Source of the DNA: CBDANZ01 sp965197865
GTDB taxonomy: Bacteria; Acidobacteriota; Vicinamibacteria; Vicinamibacterales; CAVVIG01
Assembly (NCBI GenBank): GCA_965197865.1
Contig: CBDANZ010000001.1
Coordinates: 62,001-126,000 of the forward strand
Length of the DNA: 64,000 bases
Direction of reading: 5' to 3'
The notes below the pieces were generated by a model. It did not search any database. It saw only the letters and a list, made by a program, of their open reading frames with translations, and had not been told where the DNA came from. Each line of letters opens with the position of its first letter. Position 1 is the first letter of the stretch. Shown here in pieces: positions 12,891-20,934 of this stretch. The position numbers and the translations under genes were made by a program.

Positions 12891-12996
12891 ACTGCCCTGG
12901 CTCGAGGCTTGCGGCGACCTTCTCTACGGGTTCAAAGCCCAAAGACTGAAGCACTTCGGGCCAACAGGGACCGAGCCGGCGGCCGGACCATTAGGG

Positions 12997-13026
12997 TTGC
13001 ACGGGGCGAAAGCCCCATGGTATATT
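12997..13026 (+). promoter_or_regulatory. Promoter for the rpsL (str) operon
   Basis: TTGCAC and TATATT are separated by 18 bases. The spacer is itself a small hairpin (GGGGC GAAA GCCCC). This is the best sigma-70-type promoter in the 452-base gap before rpsL and predicts a transcript start near 13033, leaving a ~310-base leader. Confidence 0.65.
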
Positions 13027-13032
13027 CGTCAG

Positions 13033-13342
13033 GTTCTATTGAAGCTAGGAGACCCTATCTAGCTTCGAATCCTTCGGTGCGCTCAGGGCTCGTCCCGGGT
13101 ACATCGAGAGACGAACTCGCCGGAAGCGTCTGCATCCCGGCACTCCGGGAAGACCCGTCGCGCGACTCACTACGACTCATAGGGTAGCCAAGGGTTTCAG
13201 GCGCCAAGCCGTTCGGCTTCTAGGCCTGAAACGACTGCCGGGGGGAGGCCCCGGAGTGCACAGGGTCGAGCCCTGGAGGCAGCCGCCGGACACCGCGCAG
13301 GCGTCCGCGGTGCCGTGTTGGTGTTGGGATGTGGAACGTTGT
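13033..13342 (+). promoter_or_regulatory. Structured 5' leader of the rpsL operon
   Basis: The untranslated leader has several inverted repeats. GAAGCTAG/CTAGCTTC (13041-13066) has a 10-base loop. A long hairpin has outer arms GTTTCAGGC (13194-13202) and GCCTGAAAC (13224-13232) and an inner AAGCC/GGCTT stem. A GC-rich stretch (GGGGGAGGCCCC) follows near 13240. No gene fits here: frames are open but not protein-like. Ribosomal operon leaders often bind their own ribosomal protein; whether this one does is unknown. No T-run follows the hairpins, so simple attenuation is not obvious. Confidence 0.5.
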
Positions 13343-13720
13343 ATGCCGACTATCAGTCAGCTTGTACGTGCCGGCAGGAAGAAGATCGTCAGCAAGACCA
13401 AGAGCCCGGCGCTGCAGAACAACCCGCAGAAGCGGGGTGTCTGCGTGCGCGTCTTTACTCAGACGCCGAAGAAGCCGAACTCCGCGCTGAGAAAAGTGGC
13501 GCGGGTTCGCCTCACCAACGGCATCGAGGTGACGACCTATGTTCCGGGCGTCGGCCACAACCTGCAGGAGCACTCGCTCGTGCTTATCCGCGGCGGCCGC
13601 GTGAAGGATCTGCCTGGCGTGCGGTACCACGTGGTTCGCGGTACTCTCGACGCAGTCGGCGTTCAGGGGCGGATGCAGGGGCGCTCGAAGTACGGCGCGA
13701 AGCGCCCCAAGAGAGCCTAG
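13343..13720 (+). CDS. rpsL: 30S ribosomal protein S12
   Basis: This 125-residue decoding-centre protein starts MPTISQLVRAGRK and contains TPKKPNSALRKVARV and VRYHVVRGTLDAVGV. The Lys of TPKKPNS that determines streptomycin sensitivity is wild type. I took the ATG at 13343; the open frame from 13256 adds 29 non-homologous residues. It is the first gene of the str operon here. rpoC, the usual upstream neighbour, is 9.2 kb away. Confidence 0.97.
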   Translation: MPTISQLVRAGRKKIVSKTKSPALQNNPQKRGVCVRVFTQTPKKPNSALRKVARVRLTNGIEVTTYVPGVGHNLQEHSLVLIRGGRVKDLPGVRYHVVRGTLDAVGVQGRMQGRSKYGAKRPKRA

Positions 13721-13790
13721 AGCCGGTTTCATAACCACGAGAAGCTGGCCAGAAATTGGGACGAAAACGGGGTTATGAAACCGTTTCTAG
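13717..13790 (+). repeat. 74-bp palindromic element between rpsL and rpsG
   Basis: The 20-base arms match at 18 positions: CTAGAgcCGGTTTCATAACC against the reverse complement of GGTTATGAAACCGtttCTAG. The core 13 bp (CGGTTTCATAACC) is perfect, with a 34-base loop. The left arm includes the rpsL stop codon. A third, diverged arm (17 of 20 bases) overlaps the start codon of ddaH at 11168-11187, so this may be a dispersed REP-like sequence rather than an operon-specific signal. Confidence 0.6.
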
Positions 13791-13821
13791 CCATCAGAGC
13801 TGAAAGCCGAGAGCTGTAGAG

Positions 13822-14295
13822 ATGCCACGTAGACGAGAGATTTCGAAGCGCGAGGTTCCCTCCGATCCGATTTACGGCAGTCCGCTCGTCAGCAAGTTCA
13901 TCAACTGCGTGATGACGGGCGGCAAGCGGAGCACGGCGGAGCGCATCTTGTATCAGAGCTTCGACATCATCAAGGAGAAGACCGGCGACGATCCGCTGAA
14001 GGTGTTCAAGAAGGCGATCGATAACGTCAAGCCGAGCCTGGAAGTGAAGTCGCGCCGTGTTGGTGGATCGAACTACCAGGTGCCCGTGGAGGTGAACCCG
14101 AACCGCCGTTTATCGCTCAGCATCCGGTGGCTGGTCGGGTACGCCGCCTCGCGCGGCGATGGCAAGACCATGCAGGAGAGGCTCGCCAACGAACTGCTCG
14201 ATGCGGCAACCCTGCGCGGCGGCGCCGTGAAGAAGCGGGAAGACACGCACCGCATGGCGGAAGCCAACAAGGCGTTCGCGCATTATCGGTGGTAG
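13822..14295 (+). CDS. rpsG: 30S ribosomal protein S7
   Basis: This is a 157-residue head-assembly protein that binds the 3' domain of 16S rRNA. The sequence MPRRREISKREVPSDPIYGS, the GGKRSTAERI segment and the end KANKAFAHYRW-like MAEANKAFAHYRW are all characteristic. It is preceded by a spacer with a GCTGAAAGCCGAGAGCTG word that recurs between other ribosomal genes here. Length is normal. Confidence 0.97.
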   Translation: MPRRREISKREVPSDPIYGSPLVSKFINCVMTGGKRSTAERILYQSFDIIKEKTGDDPLKVFKKAIDNVKPSLEVKSRRVGGSNYQVPVEVNPNRRLSLSIRWLVGYAASRGDGKTMQERLANELLDAATLRGGAVKKREDTHRMAEANKAFAHYRW

Positions 14296-14323
14296 GACGT
14301 TCTGGACGCGAACGTATTTAGAT

Positions 14324-16432
14324 ATGCCCAGGCAAGTCGCCCTGAACAAGACGCGCAACATCGGCATCATGGCGCACATCGATGCCGGGAAGACCACTAC
14401 GACGGAACGGATTCTGTTCTACACCGGGATTACGTACAAGATCGGTGAAGTGCACGAAGGGACCGCGGTAATGGATTGGATGGAGCAGGAACAGGAGCGC
14501 GGCATCACGATCACGTCGGCCGCGACCACCTGCTTCTGGCGCGATCACCGCATCAACATCATCGACACGCCGGGGCACGTGGACTTCACCGCCGAAGTCG
14601 AGCGGTCGCTTCGCGTGCTCGATGGCGCCGTCGCGGTGTTCGACGCCGTCTCCGGCGTCGAGCCGCAGTCGGAAACCGTTTGGCGGCAGGCCGACAAGTA
14701 CGGCGTTCCGAGGATCTGCTTCGTGAACAAGATGGATCGTGTCGGGGCGAACTTCAGGCGCACCTTCGACGAGATCATCACCAAGCTCGAAGGTAATCCC
14801 GTGGCCATCCAGCTTCCCATCGGCGCTGAAGACCGGTTTGTTGGCGTGATCGACCTCGTCAAGATGAAGGCCATCACCTACAGAGACGAGACGCTGGGCG
14901 CCGATTACGTCGTGTCGGACATTCCGGCCCAGTACAAAGACGAAGCGCAGCGCTACCGGGAGCAGCTCGTCGAAAAGGTCAGCGAAGTCGACGACAAGAT
15001 CCTCGAAAAGTACCTTCGCGGCGAGTCAATTTCCGAAGACGAAATCATGGCGGCGCTCCGCAAGCGCGTCATCAGCTCGATTCAATCGAAGGGCCAAAGG
15101 GTGTTCGTGCCGGTGATCTGCGGCTCGGCGTTCAAGAACAAGGGTGTGCAGCCGCTGCTCGATGCGGTCGTCGACTACCTGCCATCGCCCGTCGACATTC
15201 CGCCGATCGTGGGCATCGACCCGACGAAGGCCGAAGAAACGCCGGTCCAGCGGCCGGCGTCCGACGAAGCCCCGTTTGCCTCGCTGGCGTTCAAGATCAT
15301 GACCGACCCGTTCGTCGGCCAGCTCGCGTTCATCCGCGTCTATTCCGGGGTGCTGACTTCGGGCTCGACCGTCTACAACACCGCCAAGCAGCGCAGCGAA
15401 CGCATTGGCCGCCTCCTAAAGATGCACGCCAACAAGCGTGAAGAGATCAAGGAGGTCTACGCCGGCGACATCGTCGCCGCGGTCGGGCTGAAGCGCGTGT
15501 CGACCGGCGATACGATCTGCGACGAGAAGCAGCCGATCGTGCTCGAGTCGATCAACTTCCCCGAGCCGGTCATTTCGCTCGCGATCGAGCCCAGGACGAA
15601 GGTGGATCAGGAGAAGCTCAGCCAGGGTCTCGGCAAGCTGATGGTCGAGGACCCGACCTTCCGCGTGCGCACCGATCAGCAAACCGGCCAGACGATCATC
15701 GGCGGCATGGGGGAGCTCCACCTCGAGATCATCGTTGACCGACTCAAGCGCGAGTTCAACGTCGACGCGTCGGTCGGCAAACCGCAGGTCGCTTATAAGG
15801 AAACGCTCACGCGCTCCGCCGATGGCGAAGGCCGCTACGTGCGTCAGACGGGCGGGCACGGCCAGTACGGCCACGCGAAGCTTCATCTGTATCCCGGCGA
15901 GCCAGGCACCGGCTACGTCTTCGAGAACGAGATTGCAGGCGGTACGATCCCGAAGGAATTCATCAAGCCGATCGACGAAGGGATCAAAGAAGCGCTCACG
16001 CGAGGCGTCCTGGCCGGGTACCCCGTCGACGACGTAAGGATCGAGCTGTACGACGGCTCGTACCATGACGTCGACTCGTCGGAGATGGCGTTCAAGATCG
16101 CTGGCTCGATGGCGTTCCAGGACGCCGCGAAGAGAGCCAAGCCCGTGCTGCTCGAGCCGGTGATGCGCGTCGAAATCGTCGTGCCCAAGGAATACATGGG
16201 CGACGTGATGGGTAACCTCTCGAGCCGGCGCGGCCAGATTAGGTCGCAGGAGGATCGCGGTGGTACGCAGATCATCGCGGCGGGGGTGCCGCTGTCCGAG
16301 ATGTTCGGATACGCGACCGACCTCCGGTCGCGTACGCAGGGGCGGGCCACCCACTCGATGCACTTCGACCGCTACGAGGCGGCACCGTGGAACGTGAGCG
16401 AAGAGGTCGTGGCTCGAATGCAAGGAAAGTAG
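14324..16432 (+). CDS. fusA: Elongation factor G
   Basis: This GTPase drives ribosomal translocation and, with RRF, recycling. G1 is AHIDAGKTTTTERIL, G3 is DTPGHVDFTAEVERS and G4 is NKMDR. Domain IV has the RQTGGHGQYGHAKL loop, and the end contains YATDLRSRTQGRATHSMHFD. Length 702 is typical. It is the third gene of the str operon. The usual next gene, tuf, is absent: rpsJ follows after 27 bases. A paralogue of this protein is encoded at 32763-34859. Confidence 0.98.
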   Translation: MPRQVALNKTRNIGIMAHIDAGKTTTTERILFYTGITYKIGEVHEGTAVMDWMEQEQERGITITSAATTCFWRDHRINIIDTPGHVDFTAEVERSLRVLDGAVAVFDAVSGVEPQSETVWRQADKYGVPRICFVNKMDRVGANFRRTFDEIITKLEGNPVAIQLPIGAEDRFVGVIDLVKMKAITYRDETLGADYVVSDIPAQYKDEAQRYREQLVEKVSEVDDKILEKYLRGESISEDEIMAALRKRVISSIQSKGQRVFVPVICGSAFKNKGVQPLLDAVVDYLPSPVDIPPIVGIDPTKAEETPVQRPASDEAPFASLAFKIMTDPFVGQLAFIRVYSGVLTSGSTVYNTAKQRSERIGRLLKMHANKREEIKEVYAGDIVAAVGLKRVSTGDTICDEKQPIVLESINFPEPVISLAIEPRTKVDQEKLSQGLGKLMVEDPTFRVRTDQQTGQTIIGGMGELHLEIIVDRLKREFNVDASVGKPQVAYKETLTRSADGEGRYVRQTGGHGQYGHAKLHLYPGEPGTGYVFENEIAGGTIPKEFIKPIDEGIKEALTRGVLAGYPVDDVRIELYDGSYHDVDSSEMAFKIAGSMAFQDAAKRAKPVLLEPVMRVEIVVPKEYMGDVMGNLSSRRGQIRSQEDRGGTQIIAAGVPLSEMFGYATDLRSRTQGRATHSMHFDRYEAAPWNVSEEVVARMQGK

Positions 16433-16449
16433 CAGGTCTTCAGACCTGC
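16432..16449 (+). repeat. Small hairpin between fusA and rpsJ
   Basis: GCAGGTC-TTCA-GACCTGC starts on the last base of the fusA stop codon and ends 10 bases before rpsJ. It has no T-run, so it is not a classic terminator. The same GCAGGTCT word forms the stem before rpoA (31047-31088). It sits exactly where tuf is usually found. Confidence 0.7.
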
Positions 16450-16459
16450 CAGGTGAGAC

Positions 16460-16795
16460 ATGGCAACCACGTTTTCCGACAAGATTCGAATCCGCCTGAA
16501 GGCGTACGACTACCGGGTCCTCGATCAGTCCGCAAGCGAGATCGTGGAAACGGCCAAACGCACGGGCGCGCGCTTGGCGGGCCCGATCCCGCTGCCGACG
16601 GTGAAGAATAAGTGGACGGTGCTCCGCTCGCCGCACGCGGACAAGAAGTCGCGCGAACAGTTCGAAATCCGCACACACAAGCGACTGATCGACATTTTCG
16701 AGCCGACACCGCAGACCGTGGATGCGCTGATGAAGCTCGATCTACCGGCTGGCGTCGATGTGGAGATCAAGGCGTTCGGGAAGGAACGCGAGTGA
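16460..16795 (+). CDS. rpsJ: 30S ribosomal protein S10
   Basis: The typical 102-residue core (KIRIRLKAYDYRVLDQSASE, GPIPLPTVKNKWTVLRSPH, KSREQFEIRTHKRLIDI) lies in a 111-residue protein. S10 also acts as NusE in transcription antitermination. It is the first gene of the S10 operon here, directly fused to the str operon because tuf is missing. Its stop codon is one base before the rplC start. Confidence 0.97.
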   Translation: MATTFSDKIRIRLKAYDYRVLDQSASEIVETAKRTGARLAGPIPLPTVKNKWTVLRSPHADKKSREQFEIRTHKRLIDIFEPTPQTVDALMKLDLPAGVDVEIKAFGKERE

Positions 16796-16796
16796 C

Positions 16797-17483
16797 ATGG
16801 TGACGGGGATCATCGGCAGGAAAGTCGGGATGACCCAGATCTTCGATCCTGATGGCACGGTCCATCCAGCCACCGTGATTAGGGCGGGGCCCTGCGTGGT
16901 CGTCCAGGCGAAGAGCGCGCAGACCGACGGCTACGAGGCCGTCCAGCTCGGGCTCGTCGATGAGAGGCCGGCAAAGGTGGGGAAGCCCACGGCGGGCCAC
17001 TACAAGAAGGCCGGTGTGCCGCCGACGCGCGTGCGCCTCGAGGTCCGCGTGGCGGCCGGCGGCGACCCGGTAAAGGCCGGCGATCAGGTGCTCGTGGCGT
17101 CGGTCTTCAACAACGGCGATCGCGTGGACGTGGTCGGCGCGAGCCGAGGCAAGGGGTTCCAGGGCGTCGTTAAGCGCCATCACTTCGCCGGCGGCGGGGC
17201 GGCCCACGGGTCGATGTTTCACCGCGCCCCGGGCTCGATTGGCGCGTCTTCGTTCCCGTCCCGCGTCGTGAAGGGCATGCGCGGGCCCGGTCGGATGGGG
17301 GGCGGCAGCGTCACGATCCGGAACCTCAAAGTACTGCGCGTCGATCAGGACAACCACCTACTCATCGTAGAGGGCGGCGTTCCGGGCGCACCGACCGGCT
17401 ATCTCGTCGTGCGCAAGGCGGTGGCGGCGAAGAGGATCAAAGTGGCACAGGTCGAGAAGCGGAAGAAGGGCAAGAAGTACTGA
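16797..17483 (+). CDS. rplC: 50S ribosomal protein L3
   Basis: This 228-residue early assembly protein binds 23S rRNA near its 3' end. It begins MVTGIIGRKVGMTQIFDPDG and carries the central loop GGGAAHGSMFHRAPGSIG, which reaches the peptidyl-transferase centre. The start is the ATG at 16797, one base after the rpsJ stop; the longer frame from 16758 overlaps rpsJ. The C-terminal tail is Lys-rich. Confidence 0.96.
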   Translation: MVTGIIGRKVGMTQIFDPDGTVHPATVIRAGPCVVVQAKSAQTDGYEAVQLGLVDERPAKVGKPTAGHYKKAGVPPTRVRLEVRVAAGGDPVKAGDQVLVASVFNNGDRVDVVGASRGKGFQGVVKRHHFAGGGAAHGSMFHRAPGSIGASSFPSRVVKGMRGPGRMGGGSVTIRNLKVLRVDQDNHLLIVEGGVPGAPTGYLVVRKAVAAKRIKVAQVEKRKKGKKY

Positions 17484-17495
17484 AAGCTGCCTGAG

Positions 17496-18119
17496 ATGCA
17501 ACTCGATGTCGTGAACGGCAACAACGAGAAAGTGGGCGCCGTCGACCTCTCTGACGATGTGTTCGGTGGGCGCGTGCACGCCGAGTTCGTGTGGGAATCG
17601 GTCGTGCGCGCGAATGCTGCGGATCGGCGCGGCACGCACATGACAAAAAACCGCGCGCTCGTGAGAGGCAGCGGCAGGAAGCCGTGGCGGCAGAAGGGTA
17701 CCGGCCGAGCCCGCGTCGGCGAAATCAGAAATCCTCTGTGGCGCAAGGGCGGCACGGTGTTCGGCCCGCAGCCGCGCGACTACGTCTATCAGTTGCCGAA
17801 GAAGGTCGAACGCGGGGCGCTGCGCTCGGCGCTGTCGCAGAAGCTGAGGGAGGGACGACTGGTCGTCGTCGACGTGCTCGCGGCCGGCGAGATCAAGACG
17901 AAGGCGGCCTGCGAGATGTTGAAGCGGCTGGGCGTCAGCGGCAAGGCGGTAATCATCGACGTGACGCTCGACGAGAACCTCGAGTGGTCGGTTCGCAACC
18001 TGCCTGGCGTGGAGATGGTCGCAAGCAGCCGCGTCACAGCGCGTGACGTGATGAAAGCGGAGCGCGTCGTCGCGACCAGAACCGCGCTCGAGAGACTACA
18101 GGAGGCGTTGGCGGTCTGA
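17496..18119 (+). CDS. rplD: 50S ribosomal protein L4
   Basis: This is a 207-residue protein. The extended tunnel loop is recognisable as RALVRGSGRKPWRQKGTGRA followed by GTVFGPQPRDY. In some bacteria L4 represses its own operon; no leader evidence for that is seen upstream of rpsJ here. The spacer before it is only 12 bases (AAAGCTGCCTGAG). Confidence 0.96.
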   Translation: MQLDVVNGNNEKVGAVDLSDDVFGGRVHAEFVWESVVRANAADRRGTHMTKNRALVRGSGRKPWRQKGTGRARVGEIRNPLWRKGGTVFGPQPRDYVYQLPKKVERGALRSALSQKLREGRLVVVDVLAAGEIKTKAACEMLKRLGVSGKAVIIDVTLDENLEWSVRNLPGVEMVASSRVTARDVMKAERVVATRTALERLQEALAV

Positions 18120-18135
18120 ACACGGGCCACAGGAT

Positions 18136-18426
18136 ATGGAACTCACTGATGTCATCCGACGTCCGCTGATTACCGAGAAGACATCGATCCTGCGCGAGGA
18201 CGGCAAGACGATCGTCTTCCACGTGGCGCGAGACGCCAATAAAGTGGAGATCAAGAGGGCCGTCGAACAACTGCTCGGGTCGAAGGTGGCGGCGGTTCGG
18301 ACGAGCATCGCGCACGGCAAGATCAAGCGACAGGGTCGCTTCGCAGGCCAGCGGCCCGATTGGAAGAAGGCGTACGTGAGACTCCGCGAAGGCGAAAAGA
18401 TACCCGAATTCCTGGAAGGCACATAG
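18136..18426 (+). CDS. rplW: 50S ribosomal protein L23
   Basis: This is a 96-residue protein at the exit of the nascent-chain tunnel, where trigger factor and SRP dock. It begins MELTDVIRRPLITEKTSILR and contains VFHVARDANKVEIKRAVEQL and the basic loop GKIKRQGRFAGQRPDWKKAYV. Length is standard. Confidence 0.96.
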   Translation: MELTDVIRRPLITEKTSILREDGKTIVFHVARDANKVEIKRAVEQLLGSKVAAVRTSIAHGKIKRQGRFAGQRPDWKKAYVRLREGEKIPEFLEGT

Positions 18427-18516
18427 AAAGCTAGAACCGAGAAAGTGACAATTTAGAAGTAGTACATCGCCGTACTTTTGACCTTTTAGTTTTCACTTAA
18501 GTTCCAGAAGGGTGCT
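18427..18516 (+). promoter_or_regulatory. AT-rich structured spacer before rplB
   Basis: This 90-base gap is markedly richer in A/T than the coding regions. Short inverted pairs (GAAC/GTTC, AAGTGA/TCACTT, and the central AGTAC-atcgcc-GTACT) can fold into one branched hairpin. The AAGTGA/TCACTT word recurs in the spacers at 29085 and 30955. No promoter or terminator stands out. Confidence 0.45.
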
Positions 18517-19341
18517 ATGCCGATTCGAAGATTCAATCCGACGTCGCCGGGCCGGCGGTTTCAGACCGTGCAGATGTTCGACGAGTTGACGACTTCCGAG
18601 CCGCACAAGCCGCTTGTGGAACCGCTGCACCGCTCAGGCGGCCGAAACAACCGCGGCCAGCTCACGTCGTGGTGGCGTGGCGGCGGCCACAAGCGGATGT
18701 ACCGCGTGATCGACTTCAAGCGTGACAAGCGCGACATTCCGGCGAAGGTCGCGACGATCGAGTACGACCCAAACCGTTCGGCGCGCATTGCGCTCGTGAC
18801 GTATTCCGACGGCGAGAAGCGCTACATCCTGCAGCCGACCGGGCTCAAGGTGGGCGACATGATTGTCGCAGGGGCCAACGTCGACATCCTGTCCGGGAAT
18901 GCTTTACCGCTTAAGAACGTCCCGCTCGGTACGATCATTCACAGCGTGGAACTGAGGCCGGGCAAGGGTGGACAGATTGCGCGCAGCGCCGGCTCGGCGG
19001 TCCAACTGGTGGCGAAGGAAGGGGAATACGCCTCGGTGAAGATGCCTTCTGGCGAGCTCCGCAAGATCCACCTCGAGTGCTACGCGACGGTCGGCCAGGT
19101 CGGCAACCTCGATCACGAGAACGTCGTGATCGGCAAGGCGGGGCGAAGCCGCTGGCTCGGTAAGCGGCCGCACGTGCGCGGGGTGGCGATGAACCCGGTC
19201 GATCATCCGCTTGGCGGGGGCGAGGGGAAGAGCTCGGGCGGCCGGCATCCGGTGTCGCCCTGGGGTCTGCCGACCAAGGGCTACAAGACGCGGAACCGAA
19301 AGGCGACTGACAAGTTCATCGTGCAGCGGAGGAAAACATAG
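18517..19341 (+). CDS. rplB: 50S ribosomal protein L2
   Basis: This is a 274-residue protein essential for subunit joining and peptidyl transfer. It starts MPIRRFNPTSPGRRFQTVQM. The C-terminal region has RGVAMNPVDHPLGGGEGKSS with the conserved His next to the peptidyl-transferase centre, then HPVSPWGLPTKGYKTR. Length is normal. Confidence 0.98.
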   Translation: MPIRRFNPTSPGRRFQTVQMFDELTTSEPHKPLVEPLHRSGGRNNRGQLTSWWRGGGHKRMYRVIDFKRDKRDIPAKVATIEYDPNRSARIALVTYSDGEKRYILQPTGLKVGDMIVAGANVDILSGNALPLKNVPLGTIIHSVELRPGKGGQIARSAGSAVQLVAKEGEYASVKMPSGELRKIHLECYATVGQVGNLDHENVVIGKAGRSRWLGKRPHVRGVAMNPVDHPLGGGEGKSSGGRHPVSPWGLPTKGYKTRNRKATDKFIVQRRKT

Positions 19342-19353
19342 CTGAGAGTTGAT

Positions 19354-19731
19354 ATGAGCCGTTCACTAAAAAAAGGACCGTTTGTCGACACCTCGCTCCT
19401 GGAAAAGATCGAGGTGATGAATCGCGGGGCCGAGAAGAAGGTCATCAAGACCTGGTCGCGGCGCTCGACCGTCGTCCCTGAAATGGTCGGCCACACACTC
19501 GCCGTCCACAACGGCAGGAAGTTCATTCCGGTCTACATCACAGAGAACATGGTCGGCCACAAACTGGGGGAGTTCGCGCCGACGCGGATGTTCAAAGGAC
19601 ACACGACAAGGGTCGCCGAGAGGGCGGCTGCGCTGACCGGGGCCACAGCAGGGCCCGGGGGACCGGGCGCTCCGGCGGCTGGCGCGGGCTGGGGAACGGG
19701 CGCGGCGAAGCCCGCGGCTCCAGGGAGCTAG
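19354..19731 (+). CDS. rpsS: 30S ribosomal protein S19 with a Gly/Pro/Ala tail
   Basis: The core of ~92 residues is standard (MSRSLKKGPFVDTSLLEKIE, then MVGHTLAVHNGRKF and FAPTRMFKGH). It is followed by a ~30-residue extension rich in Gly, Pro and Ala (GATAGPGGPGAPAAGAGW...) that ordinary S19 lacks. The extension is low-complexity and probably disordered. rplV starts two bases after its stop. The spacer before it contains AGCTGAGAGTTG. Confidence 0.95.
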   Translation: MSRSLKKGPFVDTSLLEKIEVMNRGAEKKVIKTWSRRSTVVPEMVGHTLAVHNGRKFIPVYITENMVGHKLGEFAPTRMFKGHTTRVAERAAALTGATAGPGGPGAPAAGAGWGTGAAKPAAPGS

Positions 19732-19733
19732 AG

Positions 19734-20177
19734 ATGATTCAGGCGGAGGCGACGGCCCGGTATGTGCGGACCTCGGCGCAAAAAGCCGGGCTCGTGCTCA
19801 CGCTGATTCGGGGCAAGGACGTCAACCGCGCCCTGGCGACGCTCAGGTTCACAAGGAAGTCGGTGGCGCACGACGTTGCCAAGCTGCTGCGGTCGGCGAT
19901 TGCCAACGTCCAGCAGAAGGACGGTTTCAGCGGCGACGTCGATCGCCTCTACGTGTCGGCGTGCTTCGCGAATCAGGGGCCGTCGCAGCAGCGCGTGCGT
20001 CCGGCGCCGATGGGCCGGGCCTTTCGCGTGTTGAAGCGGACCGCACATCTCACGGTGCACGTGTCGGAACGGCCACAGAAGATCGCGCCGGTCGGCGCCC
20101 CGTCCAGTCCGGCGGCGCCGCAGAAGCGCACGCGCAGTCGACAGTCTCCAGTCGAGGGTCGAAAACGCGGGCAGTGA
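19734..20177 (+). CDS. rplV: 50S ribosomal protein L22
   Basis: This is a 147-residue protein whose loop lines the exit tunnel. Visible core: EATARYVRTSAQKAGLVLTL, LRFTRKSVAHDVAKLLRSA and RVRPAPMGRAFRVLKRTAHL. A ~30-residue C-terminal tail (PVGAPSSPAAPQKRTRSR...) goes beyond the usual ~110-residue core and is basic and low-complexity. Confidence 0.95.
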   Translation: MIQAEATARYVRTSAQKAGLVLTLIRGKDVNRALATLRFTRKSVAHDVAKLLRSAIANVQQKDGFSGDVDRLYVSACFANQGPSQQRVRPAPMGRAFRVLKRTAHLTVHVSERPQKIAPVGAPSSPAAPQKRTRSRQSPVEGRKRGQ

Positions 20178-20214
20178 TCAAGGCTTGAGGACTGACGACT
20201 ACGAAGGAGCGTTT

Positions 20215-20904
20215 GTGGGTCAGAAAGTTCACCCGTACGGATTCCGGCTTGGGTTCAACAAGACGTGGCGGTCGCGGTGGTACTCCGATCGCGATTACGC
20301 GAAGTTACTGCACGAGGACATCGAGGTGCGGCAGGCGCTGAAGAAGCGCTTCGCGCACGCCGGGGTGTCGAAAATCGAGACCGAGCGGGCTGCGAACAAG
20401 CTCAAGATCGACATCTACACTTCACGGCCTGGCATCATCATCGGCCGCAAGGGGGCCGAGGTTGACAAGCTGAAGCAGGAGATCCAGAAGCGGACCAGCC
20501 GCGAGGTCTTCATCAATATCCAGGAGATTCAGAAGCCGGAGCTCGACGCGCAGCTCATCTCCGAGTCGGTGGCGATGCAACTCGAGAAGCGCGTGGCGTT
20601 CCGCCGCGCGATGCGCAAAGCGGTCGAGTCGGCGCTGCGATTCGGCGCGCGCGGCATCAAGGTGCGCGTCTCGGGCCGGTTGAACGGCGCCGAGATCGCG
20701 CGGTCTGAATGGTACCTGCATGGGCAACTGCCGCTGCAGACGCTGCGCGCCGATATCGACTACGGCTTCGCGGAAGCCAATACAACCTACGGACAAATCG
20801 GTGTCAAGGTGTGGCTGTACAAGGGTGAGCGGCTGGTCCCGCAGCGGGGCCGCGAGGAAGAGTACAGGGAGCGCGGGCCGCGTCGGCCTGCAGCGCGAGC
20901 GTGA
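20215..20904 (+). CDS. rpsC: 30S ribosomal protein S3
   Basis: This is a 229-residue protein of the mRNA entry site. It starts with GTG as (M)GQKVHPYGFRLGFNKTWRS, preceded by GAAGGAGCG. The 10 extra codons upstream in the open frame are not homologous. The KH domain has RPGIIIGRKGAEVDKLK. The C-terminus (GARGIKVRVSGRLNGAEIAR, then GQIGVKVWLYKGE) is typical. Confidence 0.97.
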   Translation: MGQKVHPYGFRLGFNKTWRSRWYSDRDYAKLLHEDIEVRQALKKRFAHAGVSKIETERAANKLKIDIYTSRPGIIIGRKGAEVDKLKQEIQKRTSREVFINIQEIQKPELDAQLISESVAMQLEKRVAFRRAMRKAVESALRFGARGIKVRVSGRLNGAEIARSEWYLHGQLPLQTLRADIDYGFAEANTTYGQIGVKVWLYKGERLVPQRGREEEYRERGPRRPAARA

Positions 20905-20934
20905 GAGGACGTTGGACGGTCAAGGGGTTTTGTT

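Noticed and set aside
12909..13187. Open frame in the rpsL leader
   Set aside because: It spans the promoter and hairpins, has no ribosome site and no protein-like composition.
15416..16678. A 420-codon minus-strand frame opposite fusA and rpsJ
   Set aside because: Antisense shadow of EF-G; no family motif or ribosome site.
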